Notes: generated by a model not told the origin, from the letters alone. A stretch of DNA of 64,000 nucleotides from Oikopleura dioica (GCA_907165135.1 OU015567.1:4159001-4223000); one strand, 5' to 3'. Numbered from the stretch's first letter, positions 26,201 to 34,741 are shown. Made by a program: numbers and translations.

Positions 26201-27315
26201 TGCGAAGTGCGAATTTCCGCAGTTCGCAGGTCGCACTGCGAAGGTTTCTGCGATTTCCCCACTGCGAATGTACATCCCTGCTCGGAAACAGTTCTGAAGT
26301 CCGATGCTTATGAAGAAAATTTAATTAGTGGAATTTTCGGTTCAGCAAAAAAGAGTTATTTTTGTAGAAAAATATTTTTCTCATACAAATAGCAAAGAAA
26401 AACGCGAAAAATTCCCGATCTTTTTGCAATGAAAATTTTCAGACCTCAGAAATCGGCATGACTCCTGTCCTAGAAGAACCCCTCAAATTCGAGCTCTGGC
26501 ACCGCCGCCGTAATCGTGAAACCGTAAGTCTTTCCTTCTATTTCCGCAACTGAGCTCGATTGAGCCCGATTTCATCCCTTTTATCATTTTTAACTTCTTT
26601 TTCAGATTACTGTGCTTCCCAATTCGGCGATCGTAAAGAGCAGTGGATCAACGAGATCAACGCGTTGCTTCTTTCTCAGGCGGCGCAGATTAGAGGTGAT
26701 TCATCCCTCCTCACGTGATTGACGATAACGTTCGTTTTAGACGCTAGAATGAAGGAGCTAGCGGAGCTCGGGGTCGGAGCCAAACCATATCTGAACATCG
26801 AAGGGGCAGATGCAATTACAGACAGAAGCATTCATCTTTCAAGTGAGTCTTCCTTGATTTCGAGTAGCGATTTCTTCTTCCAAAACATTCTTCTCAAAAC
26901 CAAAACCGTATTCTCAGATATTCGACCTCGCATGCGAAACTCAGTCGCGGTATCTTCCTTCGACCACCAGTCCAGCAGCGTTTCCTCCCCTCGCGACCTG
27001 CTCAAGCGCCGCCCCAACTCCCTCGTCTCAACTGCCTCTTCCTCCGAGAGCACCTCCTCTCCACACCTAATCAACACCCTCAACCTGCATCTTTTCTCCC
27101 CCGATTCCTCTTCCTTCTCCTTTCCCTCCGCTCAACTCTCTCCCCCTTCCGCTCCAGCTCCTTTCCGCTCAGCTCCGCTCCGGCATTGCTCGGGCCGAGC
27201 GGGTGTCGCTCCGCCGCAATTAACGAGCTTACAGGAAGACGAATCTGATCTAGAATCGGATGCGCCGCAGACTGTGAGGATCAAGTCTTACAGACAATAC
27301 GAAACAACCGTTTAA
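8270..27315 (+). CDS. RhoGEF with DH-PH domains, puratrophin-1/Solo (PLEKHG4/ARHGEF40) type
   Basis: A Rho-family guanine nucleotide exchange factor. Exons supported by splice signals and phase are 8270-8464, about 18983-19187, 19395-19536, 19856-19928, 20214-20346, 20766-20841, 21423-21596, 21646-21900, 22491-22709, 26443-26523, 26606-26695 and 26741-27315. The Ser-rich N-terminus is followed by a DH domain (EELVHTEREYV, LRGHRSTLFGNL, ASYLLKPVQRLTKYALFL) and a PH domain (FQLRHGNDLLAMDMIRGC, RRIFLFEKVCLFAKTKK, LKFELWHRRRNRETI). The tail (MKELAELGVGAKPYL, NSVAVSSFDH, LNLHLFSPD) matches the conserved C-terminus of PLEKHG4/ARHGEF40. Vertebrate members usually carry N-terminal CRAL-TRIO/spectrin-like parts; I see none here. 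The 26606-26695 exon needs one extra base near 26634 to join ITVLPNSAIVK to QWINEINALL. The start at 8270 is uncertain, and 13595 may be an alternative start. Transposons occupy the introns. Confidence 0.88.
8590..8727. repeat. GC-hairpin repeat
   Basis: AAAGCTGCAAAGCGGCTTTT at the left and AAAAGCCGCTACGCGGCTTTT at the right enclose two further GAAGCCGC/GCGGCTTC palindromes. It resembles the copy at 6466-6596, including the internal GGCTTCGTTTTCAAAAAA. Confidence 0.6.
12142..12246. repeat. GC-hairpin repeat with near-perfect arms
   Basis: Arms AAAAATCGAGAAGCCGCTTG and its complement at the right flank a centre containing CCGCGCGCGG. Each arm is itself palindromic (GAAGCCGC TT GCGGCTTC), so the single strand can fold into hairpins at several scales. 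Confidence 0.7.
12672..12830. repeat. GC-hairpin repeat with ~50-bp terminal inverted repeats
   Basis: The left arm starts AAAATAAGCCCTTATTCAG and runs through GAAGAAAGTCGAGAAGCCGC. The right arm is its inverted complement with few mismatches, ending at GGGGCTTATTTTT. The core contains CCGCGCGAAGCGCGG. This copy shows the full terminal repeats best. Confidence 0.72.
13595..13657 (+). CDS. candidate alternative first coding exon of the RhoGEF gene
   Basis: An ATG directly after an in-frame TGA opens 21 codons (MSEKRKYIDENEGFF…) and ends at AAAAAA|GTAAGTTC. The exon ends in phase 0, and the next RhoGEF exon (about 18983) starts in phase 0, so the two would join in frame. This is an inference from phase and donor only. 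The stretch could be chance. Confidence 0.35.
15716..16035. repeat. inverted-repeat element with internal ~30-bp minisatellite
   Basis: The termini TCAGGAACCGACAAAAAAAA and TTTTTTTTGTCGGTTCCTGA are inverted complements. Between about 15755 and 15990 the unit GCTTCTGATTGGCCTGCTAG plus about 12 further bases repeats roughly seven or eight times with small changes. Shorter relatives at 1768 and 4301 carry one or two copies of the unit, so the minisatellite probably expanded inside a mobile element. Confidence 0.75.
16959..17133. repeat. ~175-bp inverted-repeat element
   Basis: Arms of about 50 bp, for example TAAGCTAGGAAGTGACAAAA and its complement at 17087-17110, enclose a ~70-bp centre with TTCATTGGCCGG. 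It is non-coding, MITE-like, and not obviously related to the other families. Confidence 0.72.
17886..18231. mobile_element. TTAA-flanked MITE, copy 1 (piggyBac-like)
   Basis: A 338-bp element (17890-18227) begins GGACCCCCCCGTC and ends GACGGGGGGGTCC, flanked on both sides by TTAA. The TTAA target duplication is the hallmark of the piggyBac superfamily. There is no transposase, so it would be non-autonomous. The second copy at 21044-21381 has the same length and shares interior sequence in the opposite orientation. Confidence 0.82.
20866..20987. repeat. GC-hairpin repeat in a RhoGEF intron
   Basis: The left arm GAAAAGCCGCTTGCGGCTTC and the right arm GAAGCCGCAAGCGGCTTTAC surround a core with GCGCGGC. 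It lies in the intron between the exons at 20766-20841 and 21423-21596. Confidence 0.65.
21040..21385. mobile_element. TTAA-flanked MITE, copy 2 (piggyBac-like)
   Basis: The element at 21044-21381 has the same GGACCCCCCCGTC termini and TTAA flanks as copy 1. Its interior (GGAAATGGATTCTACGGGTC, GGGGGTCTATCTCGACTCTT) is the reverse complement of copy 1's interior. Both are 338 bp. It is inserted in a RhoGEF intron 41 bp upstream of a DH-domain exon. Confidence 0.82.
22884..26288. mobile_element. hAT-like non-autonomous transposon, 3.4 kb
   Basis: The 22892-26280 element starts CAGGGATGTACATT and ends AATGTACATCCCTG, perfect 14-bp inverted termini of the hAT CAGGG type. It is flanked by identical 8-bp sequences, CTCGGAAA at 22884-22891 and 26281-26288, as expected for hAT target duplications. 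Both ends are dense in CTGCG/CGCAG motifs, resembling the subterminal repeats that hAT transposases bind. No transposase frame is present. The interior is mostly the tandem array at 23230-25826. It sits in the RhoGEF intron that separates the two halves of the PH domain. Confidence 0.87.
23230..25826. repeat. tandem array of a ~56-bp unit, about 47 copies
   Basis: The unit reads TTGACGGCCCTTCGGGCCGT, then CTCAGCCCCGTTCCATGATT, then TTTAAGTTTAAGGGGC. Each unit contains the hairpin GACGGCCC-TTC-GGGCCGTC. Copies are almost identical and differ mainly in the length of the T run (4 or 5) and the G run (3 or 4). The array lies wholly inside the hAT-like element. The copy number is an estimate from array length. 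Confidence 0.95.
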
Positions 27316-27376
27316 ACTACCGGTATATTTAACGAAAATTAATTTAATTAAATAATAATGTAGTGACTAACAGTAT

Positions 27377-27400
27377 AAAAAAATAAAAGATAAAATAAGG
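27377..27400 (+). terminator. poly(A) signals of the RhoGEF gene
   Basis: AAAAAATAAAAGATAAAATA begins about 62 bp after the stop codon and contains AATAAA. It precedes the convergent zinc-finger gene, whose stop lies at 27720. The rest of 27319-27719 shows no other gene. Confidence 0.5.
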
Positions 27401-27719
27401 GGCGTCCCTAAACATAAAAAAACTCTCTAAAAACCATTCCACCAAGAAATCCTATATTGTACAAAAAAAACCTTTCCGTTAAAAAACCCATTTTAACCAA
27501 CCCTTGTCCATTCGACCAATCGACCAAAAAACGAAGAATACTCTTTGTGAAGAAAAACTCTTCTTATCTGCAATGATGAAAAAATCCAAAGACAATCAAG
27601 TTCACTCTATCTCTTTCTTGGAGAAAACCAGCTCCGACTGCGCGAAATTCTTCGCGATTTACAAAATCTGTACAGAAAACAGTAATAAACGAATATTTCG
27701 AGTAATTACGACTTCTTTT

Positions 27720-28426
27720 TTATTCTATGTTGAAATGGTGAGACAGATGATCGTGGAGCTTTCCTCGATTTATACATCGATACTGACAGTATTGACAAAA
27801 CAAGAAGATGTTTTCGTGTACGTTCAAATGCTTCCTGATCTCGGATTTGAAGCGAAATGTGTACTTGCATGACTTGTACGGACAAAGATGAGTTGCATCC
27901 GCCGATTGCTTTCTTTTGTGAAAATTTACTTTATGAAAATGCAAATTTTTCTGCGAAAACGCGATGTAAGAACAGTCGACATAATCACACGGAATATCTC
28001 GATAGCCATGCTTAGAGATCATGTGATCGACGAGGCACTTGGTCCCTTGTTTCGTTCTGAAGCGACAATTTCTCTCGCTGCAATTGATTTCTGCCTTTTC
28101 TTTGTCCTCCCAGTAGAATAAATCTCTGTGTTCGTCGAAAAACTCGAGATGATCTTCTGGAAGCTCAAGTGTCTCAACACAACTGGAAAGGGCGATTTTC
28201 TTGATTTCTTTTGGAATAAATGCAATTTTTCTTCAACTTTTCTCTTTCTTAACGCTTTCGCCTTAGGACATTCTTTGGTCTTTCTCCATGACGCCTTTGG
28301 GCTCGCAGAAATGTTGACTGGTCTCTGCTCATCTTTAAACACTCTTGAGCATGTTGAAAGAAAATCCTTCAGTTCTTTTGAATAAGAAACAGGGAATTTT
28401 CCGGGATTTTGCTTCGAATTTTTCAT
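27720..28426 (-). CDS. C2H2 zinc-finger protein, interrupted by one frameshift
   Basis: A probable nucleic-acid-binding zinc-finger protein of about 235 residues. The N-terminal ~70 residues from ATG 28426 are basic and low in complexity. The C-terminal part has at least three C2H2-like units (INCSERNCRF…DHMISKHG, IPCDYVDCSY…FHKVNFHK, HLCPYKSCKY…RKHLNVHE, CQYCQYRC…HDHLSHH). The two parts are in different frames. The frame of the fingers is open upstream to about 28240 (IAFIPKEIKKIALSSCVETL), so the shift lies near the A/T runs at 28215-28245. A one-base sequence error or a very short intron would reconcile them. I cannot place it in a named family. Confidence 0.65.
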
Positions 28427-28753
28427 TTTTACTCAAGGAGAAATTCTCAAACCGGAAGAGTGGGACCTCAATAACTTCCGCTTGGTTTTATTTTGAATAA
28501 ACAAGAATAAGGCACGATGTCTTTTTCAAGCTTTTACGTATTTCCTTTCAAATGAACATAAATTAAAATTCGATTCAATAAAAATGACTCGGCTTTGATA
28601 TTATTGAAACGGTTTCAATGAAACCAAAGTTTGTGGCCTCGCCTTCCTTTAGTAATTCTCATAATGAATTGATCATTTATTAAAGTTTATTTACAAGCAT
28701 GGAAGAATCAGTTTACCAAATTATCCGCTGAATTTCGTCTTCGCTTTCCCAAA

Positions 28754-30342
28754 TCACTTCTTTCGTCTGAAAAAGTAAACCCAAGTAGCTAGCAGTAATA
28801 AATTCCAGAGGATTTGAAGCTTGTACGAAAGTTTCTGCGAGAAAAGTAGAACAATCGTGAATGGAACCATGAAGTATCGAAATTCGAAGAGTTTCTTTGG
28901 AATATAAGTTATGAGAAGCAGAATGTCTTAAGACTAAAGTAAAGACTCTTTACCTGAGGCACAACAGAAGCAGCAGTGCAGAGCCAGAATGCGAAATTCC
29001 AGAGAAAGCTTCGAGGAAGCAAATAAGTGACACCAAGAATCGAGGCTCCGTAAACTGGGGCTAAGAAGGTTCGATATTTGTGAAGATAACGCCACGCGTA
29101 GAAGCAAAAATGACGATTGTCGGCAAGGTTGTACGGGTGGACGACGTCGAAATTGGCAATGATAAGATATGACAAGACTGTAAGAGGATGAAATTATAAA
29201 GATTAATTGCAGCGGAGTTTACTATGATTTCGAAAAGATAGATCTTCCCTTTATTTTTCATCCCTTTCCTGAGAGAACTAAGAGCTTCAAAATATTTCTG
29301 TAAAAGAACTTGAGAACATCAACCAAATTCGCGAGGAAGCAGGGCAACGCGAAGATACATGTAAAAAGCGAAAAGTAGAGCAGCTGAGCAGGGTTGAAAA
29401 CGGCAGTGTGAGCATCTTTATCGCCAAGAACTATTGATCCATTGACTTTCAGGAAGATAAGGAAGGCTCCGGCGCAGGAAAAGAGAGGAAACGTGTAGGA
29501 GAAGATGTACTTCAAAGAAGCAATATCAAGAAAAAGCCTGAAAATGAAAGCAAGCGACTACCAATCGCGAAAGAAAACCTGTAAAGAAGATGGATTCCGA
29601 CACTGGCAACTTCTTCCCAAAAGTATTTTCTCCAGGGCTTGATTTCTATTGCTAGAATTTCTCGATCGACGCCTCTTATTGCTTGCCCTAGAAATATGCT
29701 TGCCTTGTATCAAAAGATTCAAGTATTACCAGTGGGTGAGTTTGAGTACATGAAGCTAATGCAGCTTGTGAAGAAAAGCCAGACGATATTTGTCTGTCGG
29801 AAGAAAAGTGAGAGCATTCCAAAGAGCGACGCTAGAACGATGCTACCGCCGAAAAGTGATGAAGTGAATAAAACTAACACCAGAAGTGATGTCATGTCTG
29901 TGTAGAAGAGCAATGAGAAAGTCACTGTCAGGGGAAGGTAGCCACGGCAAGAGCTCTCATCCAGTTCGACTAAAATTTGTTGACGAAATTAATGGCTTTC
30001 TGATACCTTTGATCGTCCATATAAATGAGCGCAAAACTCCGTCAGGACGTAAAATAAAACGGGAAATAAAAATGCATTCGTCATTCGAATGTTTTTCGCA
30101 TCGCATTCTGTTTCTGTGAATAAATTAAGCACGCGCAAAACTCCGAGAGAAAGAAGATACGGGCCAGGAGGCGTAGTTATCTTCGGATCCCAGTAGGCAA
30201 AATTCCCTTCGCAATAACGCTGCGTTGCGGGAATGTGGAAGATTTCATCGATCAACGGATAAGGGCAAATTTCGTGAATAACTTTCGCCAAAGCGGCGGT
30301 GAGAGCCGCGACTATCCCAAAAATGAGCCGCGTTCTCGACAT
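28754..30342 (-). CDS. ALG10: dolichyl-P-Glc:Glc2Man9GlcNAc2-PP-dolichol alpha-1,2-glucosyltransferase
   Basis: This ER membrane enzyme adds the last glucose to the lipid-linked N-glycan precursor. Exon 1 (30007-30342) holds the family signature IDEIFHIPATQRYCEGNF followed by WDPKITTPPGPYLLS. Later exons (29730-29969, 29579-29687, from 29537 on, to 28954, and 28754-28894) give FRQTNIVW, VNGSIVLGDKDAH, HPYNLADNRHFCFYAWR and PQKLFEFRYFMVPF, in the order seen in ALG10. Hydrophobic segments fill the protein. Three points need a one-base correction: CCCC at 29931-29934 (TFP|LTVTF), the T run near 29303 (KFF|LQKYFEAL) and the junction before VLSYLIIANF near 29180. I read these as sequence errors, not decay, because conservation continues in all parts. 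Confidence 0.9.
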
Positions 30343-30558
30343 TTATTGAATTCTCTGAAAATGAAAAACTGCCTCATTTCATCAAAAAACAGTCGTGTTT
30401 TGGAACTCTTAGAAAAACGATCAGAAATGGGCAGTAGGATATGATCAAGCAAAACAAGTTTCTTGGATATCGTCTGTCAATAGTGTTCCTTCTCCCTCTA
30501 GAATCAGCTCGCTTGAAGGCCTTTTCTGAGTATCAAATTATGATGGTTAAAAGTGATA

Positions 30559-31003
30559 TTATAAAGATTTGAACCCGTGACAATCCTCGTAAGATCCGTC
30601 TGGCAAATATCGGCGTACAATTATCGGAATTTTCTTCACTTTCAATTCTAGACCTTCAGTTAAAACAACAGTTTATTAAGTTGTCTACCTTTGAGCGCGA
30701 TCGCGAGAGGGTCAGTCTCTCCTCTCAATTCCACCATCACTGGAGCGTTCATCGCAATCTGCAGCGCTCGTGTTCCTAGAATTCGCGCTCGCTCGTATTT
30801 CGTCATAAACGGCGTCTAACTCAGGTTTTCAGAAAGAAAAGGAGATGAAGTCTTACAGTGATCCGTTCATCCCTCGGCACGGCTCGTCCGCCTTCAACTT
30901 CTTCTCCGGTCGTGATGAATGCGTCGCCTCCAGCATCGTCCCCAGCTCCAGTTTCTTCCATTGGATCGTCCAGGTCGTATTGTTCTTCTTCATTGTCCGA
31001 CAT
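30559..31003 (-). CDS. POLR2F: RNA polymerase I/II/III subunit RPABC2 (RPB6)
   Basis: A small common subunit of the three nuclear RNA polymerases. Exons are 30857-31003, 30689-30815 and 30559-30647. The acidic N-terminus ([14 protein letters not shown]) is followed by [33 protein letters not shown] and [25 protein letters not shown]. All junctions keep phase with GT-AG introns of 36-45 bp. The extreme C-terminus is odd. After PDGSYED the frame reads CHGFKSL and stops, where the family has a conserved WGVDEL-type end. A downstream segment encodes ELILEGEG, so a further unusual intron may restore a family-like tail ending near 30441. Confidence 0.93.
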
Positions 31004-31137
31004 TTCAACGATTTTTAGCGGGGCTTTCTAAATCGAAGAATGGATAGTCTGTTATTTTTCTGATTATTGGGATGATTGAAGGCAAGATGGTTCAGTTGAT
31101 TCAGTTAATTCAGAGTCAATTAAAAAGGAAACTAAAT

Positions 31138-31488
31138 TCAAGATTCGAGAAGCTTCTGAATCTTCCCAGATCTAACTCCAGCGACAGTATCATCCCCTCC
31201 GCCAAAGAACTTTTGATTGATAAAGACTCTTGGTACACTTCTAGCGCCCGTGATTTTCTTCAATTCATCCTGGATCGCGTTCATATCTTCAAACTATTTT
31301 AAACGAAATAACGAGAAAGGAGGCCTACCTGGGTTGGACTCGATTTCGTACGCTTTGAAGTCGATTCCAGCTGACTTGAGTGAGTTTTTCGCATTTGTGC
31401 AGAATGGACAAAAGGTTTTGCTGATGACGACAACTTTGTGCGAGTCGATCGCATTTTTGACGAAGTTTGACGCAGCGCTAGAACTCAT
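31138..31488 (-). CDS. glutaredoxin, dithiol CPFC type
   Basis: A thioltransferase that reduces protein or glutathione disulfides. Exons are 31329-31488 and 31138-31286. The active site is CPFC (residues about 27-30), followed by the glutathione-binding TxxPxxF motif in ARSVPRVFI and the GGGDD motif. Length is about 102 residues, normal for a single-domain cytosolic glutaredoxin. I chose ATG 31488; an upstream in-frame TTG is not a likely start. There is no signal peptide. The divergent neighbour at 31787 is a close paralogue. Confidence 0.93.
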
Positions 31489-31786
31489 TATATCAACCCG
31501 ATTCAATTAAACATCAATTTTCATGCAATAATGATCTGTGATTGTTCAAGTTAATTACACTGGATTCCCCGTTTTACTCGTAGCACCACCCATTACCGAA
31601 TCTGTCGCATGTACAACCGCTTCTAAAAAGGACAAGTTAAGCACTTTCAGCGATTCCTGAGAACGCAAGATTACGAGATGAGCCTAAAACAAACGTAAAG
31701 AACATTCTATTGACCCCCGGGCGGTATCGATGAGGGTATTTTAACTCAGGAGGAACTTCCTGAAGTAGAATATTTATAGAGGAAAA
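31489..31786. promoter_or_regulatory. shared ~300-bp divergent region between two glutaredoxins
   Basis: The two glutaredoxin start codons face away from each other, so the promoters of both must lie here. I see no clear TATA box. The segment TATTTATAGAGGAAAA just upstream of ATG 31787 could be a TATA-like element or a trans-splice acceptor. Confidence 0.45.
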
Positions 31787-32289
31787 ATGAAGAGCTATTT
31801 GAATATTTTTGTCTTATTGATCATCGGAAGTGCTCATGCAAAGCAAAACTACTCTTTATCTTGGAGACAGTAAGTTTTAAATATAAAGAGAATCGACCTT
31901 ATTTTGGGTTCTTTATAAACTGAATATCAAAAGGGATCGTGTTCAAAAGTTCGTCAAAGAAGCTATCGAAGAAAACGACGTTGTCGCGTTTACCAAATCA
32001 TACTGTCCTTACAGTCACCGAGCCCGAAAGGCCCTAGCCTCTGCTGGGATAGACTTCAAGCACTACGATATTGACAAGATGCCTGGTAAGTTAAGTACTG
32101 ATGAGTCTTGTTCCAAGATCAATTTTAGACATGAGAATGATTCAAGATGAGCTGCAGCGAATAACTGGAGCTAGAACTGTACCAAGAGTGTTTATTCATC
32201 AAAAATTCTATGGAGGGGGGACCGATACTGCCCAGGGAGTAGCATCTGGAGAAGTTCAGTCTTTAGTTCAAGGTGGAAAAAAAGAGTGA
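31787..32289 (+). CDS. secretory-pathway glutaredoxin, CPYS type
   Basis: Exons are 31787-31869, 31934-32085 and 32129-32289. The N-terminus MKSYLNIFVLLIIGSAHA is a typical cleavable signal peptide. The mature part has CPYS in place of CPFC, then ARTVPRVFIHQKF and the GGGTD motif. The second active-site cysteine is replaced by serine, so only monothiol chemistry is possible. The C-terminus (VQGGKKE) does not fit a canonical KDEL-type retention signal. SAGIDFK, IQDELQRITGAR and the intron phases match the neighbour at 31138-31488, so the pair arose by local duplication. AATAAA begins directly after the stop codon. Confidence 0.92.
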
Positions 32290-32434
32290 AATAAATTAAC
32301 CGTATAAATGAACAAAACATTTTTGTTAGAAAATCAGATAGATACCGAGATAGGTATGATTTCATCATCTTTTATTAGAAAAAAAGTGCAGGAGACAGTT
32401 GAGATGGACAGTTAATGAGAGCAAAAGAAAAGAA

Positions 32435-34676
32435 TCAGTATTTCGGTCGATGAACTTCTTTTCCTGAAGCCGCATCAGATTGACGCTTCTTGAGGATATT
32501 GTTGATCTTTTGAAAGTCTTGGTCGAGCTTCTGCTTTTCATTTTTGTTGCCTCGGTTCTTGCCTAGCTTGCCCCTATCGACGTTTTTCTGGCCGTACTGG
32601 AACGCAGCTTTTGGTAGGGCTTCTCGTTTGGCCATGTAATCGCCGTATTTTTCTTCGTCTTCGAAGTCGAATCTAAAAGTGACGATGAAAAGTCGAAGTT
32701 GAGCCGTTCTTACCTGGTCATTGGGCCTTTAGTACTCTTTCCAACATCCATTTTTGTAATGTCCGTTTCCTCGTCGGAGTCCATTGTCACCCCTGAGACC
32801 TCGTACTGCATCGAAGGATAGCACTCAGCATACGAGTCAGGAACTTGGTCACCAAAAGAAACTCCGTCTTTCCCAGTTCGATCGACTTTGGTCTTTTTCT
32901 TGTCGTAAGCGCCAGCGAGTTTGGTGATGTCTTTGAGGGAGACAGGTGCATCGACCTAAAGGAAAAATGAAAATCATAAGATGCAAACTAGCTAAGGATC
33001 ACGGTCAAGGGTCTGTGCATTATGAGATTACGATAAATTCCTGGTACCAATTTTCAGGATAATTTTTTGAGGACGAACCGGTAACAAGCAAGCGCTTACA
33101 GCGCCTGTTGGTTCCGTCCAGTTTAAATGAACGAATTTAGAGCAAAAAGAACCCGTTTGAGGGGCTAGACATACCTGCTCGTCCTTTTCGATGTTGTCAA
33201 AGTATTTGGGCTTGTTGGACAAAAGTGGGCTGTTGCTTCTTGATCTCGATCGTCTTCTGCGTTTATCCTTTGACGTGCGCTTTGAACGATCTCTCGATCG
33301 AGAACGTTTTCTATCCCGACGATCTCGTCGATCTCTGGAGCGCGAGCGGGATCGACGACGGGACGATTTTTTCTTTTTCTTTTTTGATTCATCGTCACTT
33401 TTTGGCATTTCCTGAAAATTTATTAATCTAAGGATTCAGATGACAGAAGGTACCTCATCCTCATCGCTGAAAATTTTAAAATCATCAGCTGGTTTCTCGG
33501 TCTTCACATCAACCTTAGACTCTGGCTCTACTTTGTCCAAATCGTAGTCGAGCTTCTTAGTCTTCTTCTTTTTCGTTCCAGTTCGGATGTAGTTCAGAAT
33601 CTGCGTCAGCTTGATGATCACAGCATCGTTGGAGGTCTTGGACAATGTGTCGGACATATCAGGACATTCAGCTTTTGATCGGAGCAGCGTTGTTGGAATA
33701 TCCGATTCGGCGTATTCTTCGTCAAGTTCGAAAACATACGCCATTCTTCCTAGAAATAATCATCAAAAGAAAAGCTTCGAGCTTCGAGTAGCCAACACTT
33801 AAATCGCTCGAATACAGTACCTTCAAGGAAGTTATCAATATTCTTCGGCTTCGAGTTTTCAAACAACACATGATTGATCTTCTTCGCCATCGGATGACGA
33901 ATAGCCATCAAATCTTCCTTATCTCCAAGACGTCTGTCAGACTTCGCTTTTTGCTCTTGCAGAGCTTCTTCAATGGCAGCTTCATCTTCGTCTTTTCGGC
34001 TTTGTTCGGCGCGGATCTTTTGGAGAAGAGCGTAATCGAGACCTTTGACTAAATGGGTATGCGCCAAATCACCACCGAGGAACTTTGACTGCTCAATCAG
34101 CTGTTGTTTCTTGTCTGCAGCGCTGGAAAATGTCGAAGCTAGAAGATCGATTAAATCAAACACGAAAAGTCGCCATCTTACTGAATTTATTCTGGAATTC
34201 GTTGAAGCTCTCGGAGCTGTTTCCATCCCTTCTCTCCGCCGCTCGATCTCTGTACTTCGCTCCCGGTTCAGTTCCAGCTTGAGCTTCCTCATGCTCCCGC
34301 TGCAGCGAACTGTAGATCGCTCGCTTTTCCCGACGCGCGGCTGAAGCAGCGGCTTTCATAAAAGCATCTCCAGGTTTTTTGACACGATCCACCCATCGGG
34401 TGATCTCAGGTTCGGCAATTTCTTCTCGATCCATGTACATTTTTCGGAAGTAATCATTGTCCCTGGGCATGTCTTTTTCGTACTCGCGGCGCTGAGCTCG
34501 ACGCATTTCCCATTCTGTTTCTTTTTTCGCTGCATCTCGCTGAGAATGACTGTAAGAAACGGCTCACGCGATGAGTTTGTGCTCACCTGAATGTCAACAA
34601 GCATTCCACGAGCAGCGAATTTGTCGATGTGCTTGTGCGTCCGAAAATTCGGATCATATTCGACATGGTTCACCAT
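32435..34676 (-). CDS. IK: RED protein (IK), spliceosome-associated
   Basis: A nuclear factor of the spliceosomal B complex. Family landmarks in order: KYRDRAAERRDG, QLIEQSKFLGGDLAHTHLV, KGLDYALLQKIRAE, MAYVFELDEEYAESDIPTT, an RS/RD-rich stretch (residues around 300-345, SRRRSRSRSRDRRDRRD), DSYAECYP, MTRFDFEDEEKY, REALPKAAFQYG and a C-terminal RPKY end. The N-terminal ~110 residues (MVNHVEYDPNFRTHK… to KKPGDAFMKAA) do not match what I know of the family. One junction (near 34182, TTCA|GTAAGA…CCAG|CGCT) needs an extra base or an AG|TAAG donor. The gene lies 65 bp downstream of DET1 on the same strand. AATAAA follows the stop within about 70 bp. Confidence 0.92.
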
Positions 34677-34741
34677 TTTCTACAAGCAAAGAAAGATTAA
34701 CTTTTTAACATTCTCACGAGTTTTTATTGCACAAACTGAGG
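34677..34741 (-). promoter_or_regulatory. intercistronic region with poly(A) signal and trans-splice-like acceptor
   Basis: Read on the minus strand, the 65 bp between the DET1 stop and the RED start contain GTGCAATAAAAACTC, then a pyrimidine-rich TCTTTCTTTGCTTGTAG, ending 3 nt before the RED ATG. A poly(A) signal followed by an acceptor directly at the next start codon is what a larvacean operon processed by spliced-leader trans-splicing would show. Confidence 0.6.
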
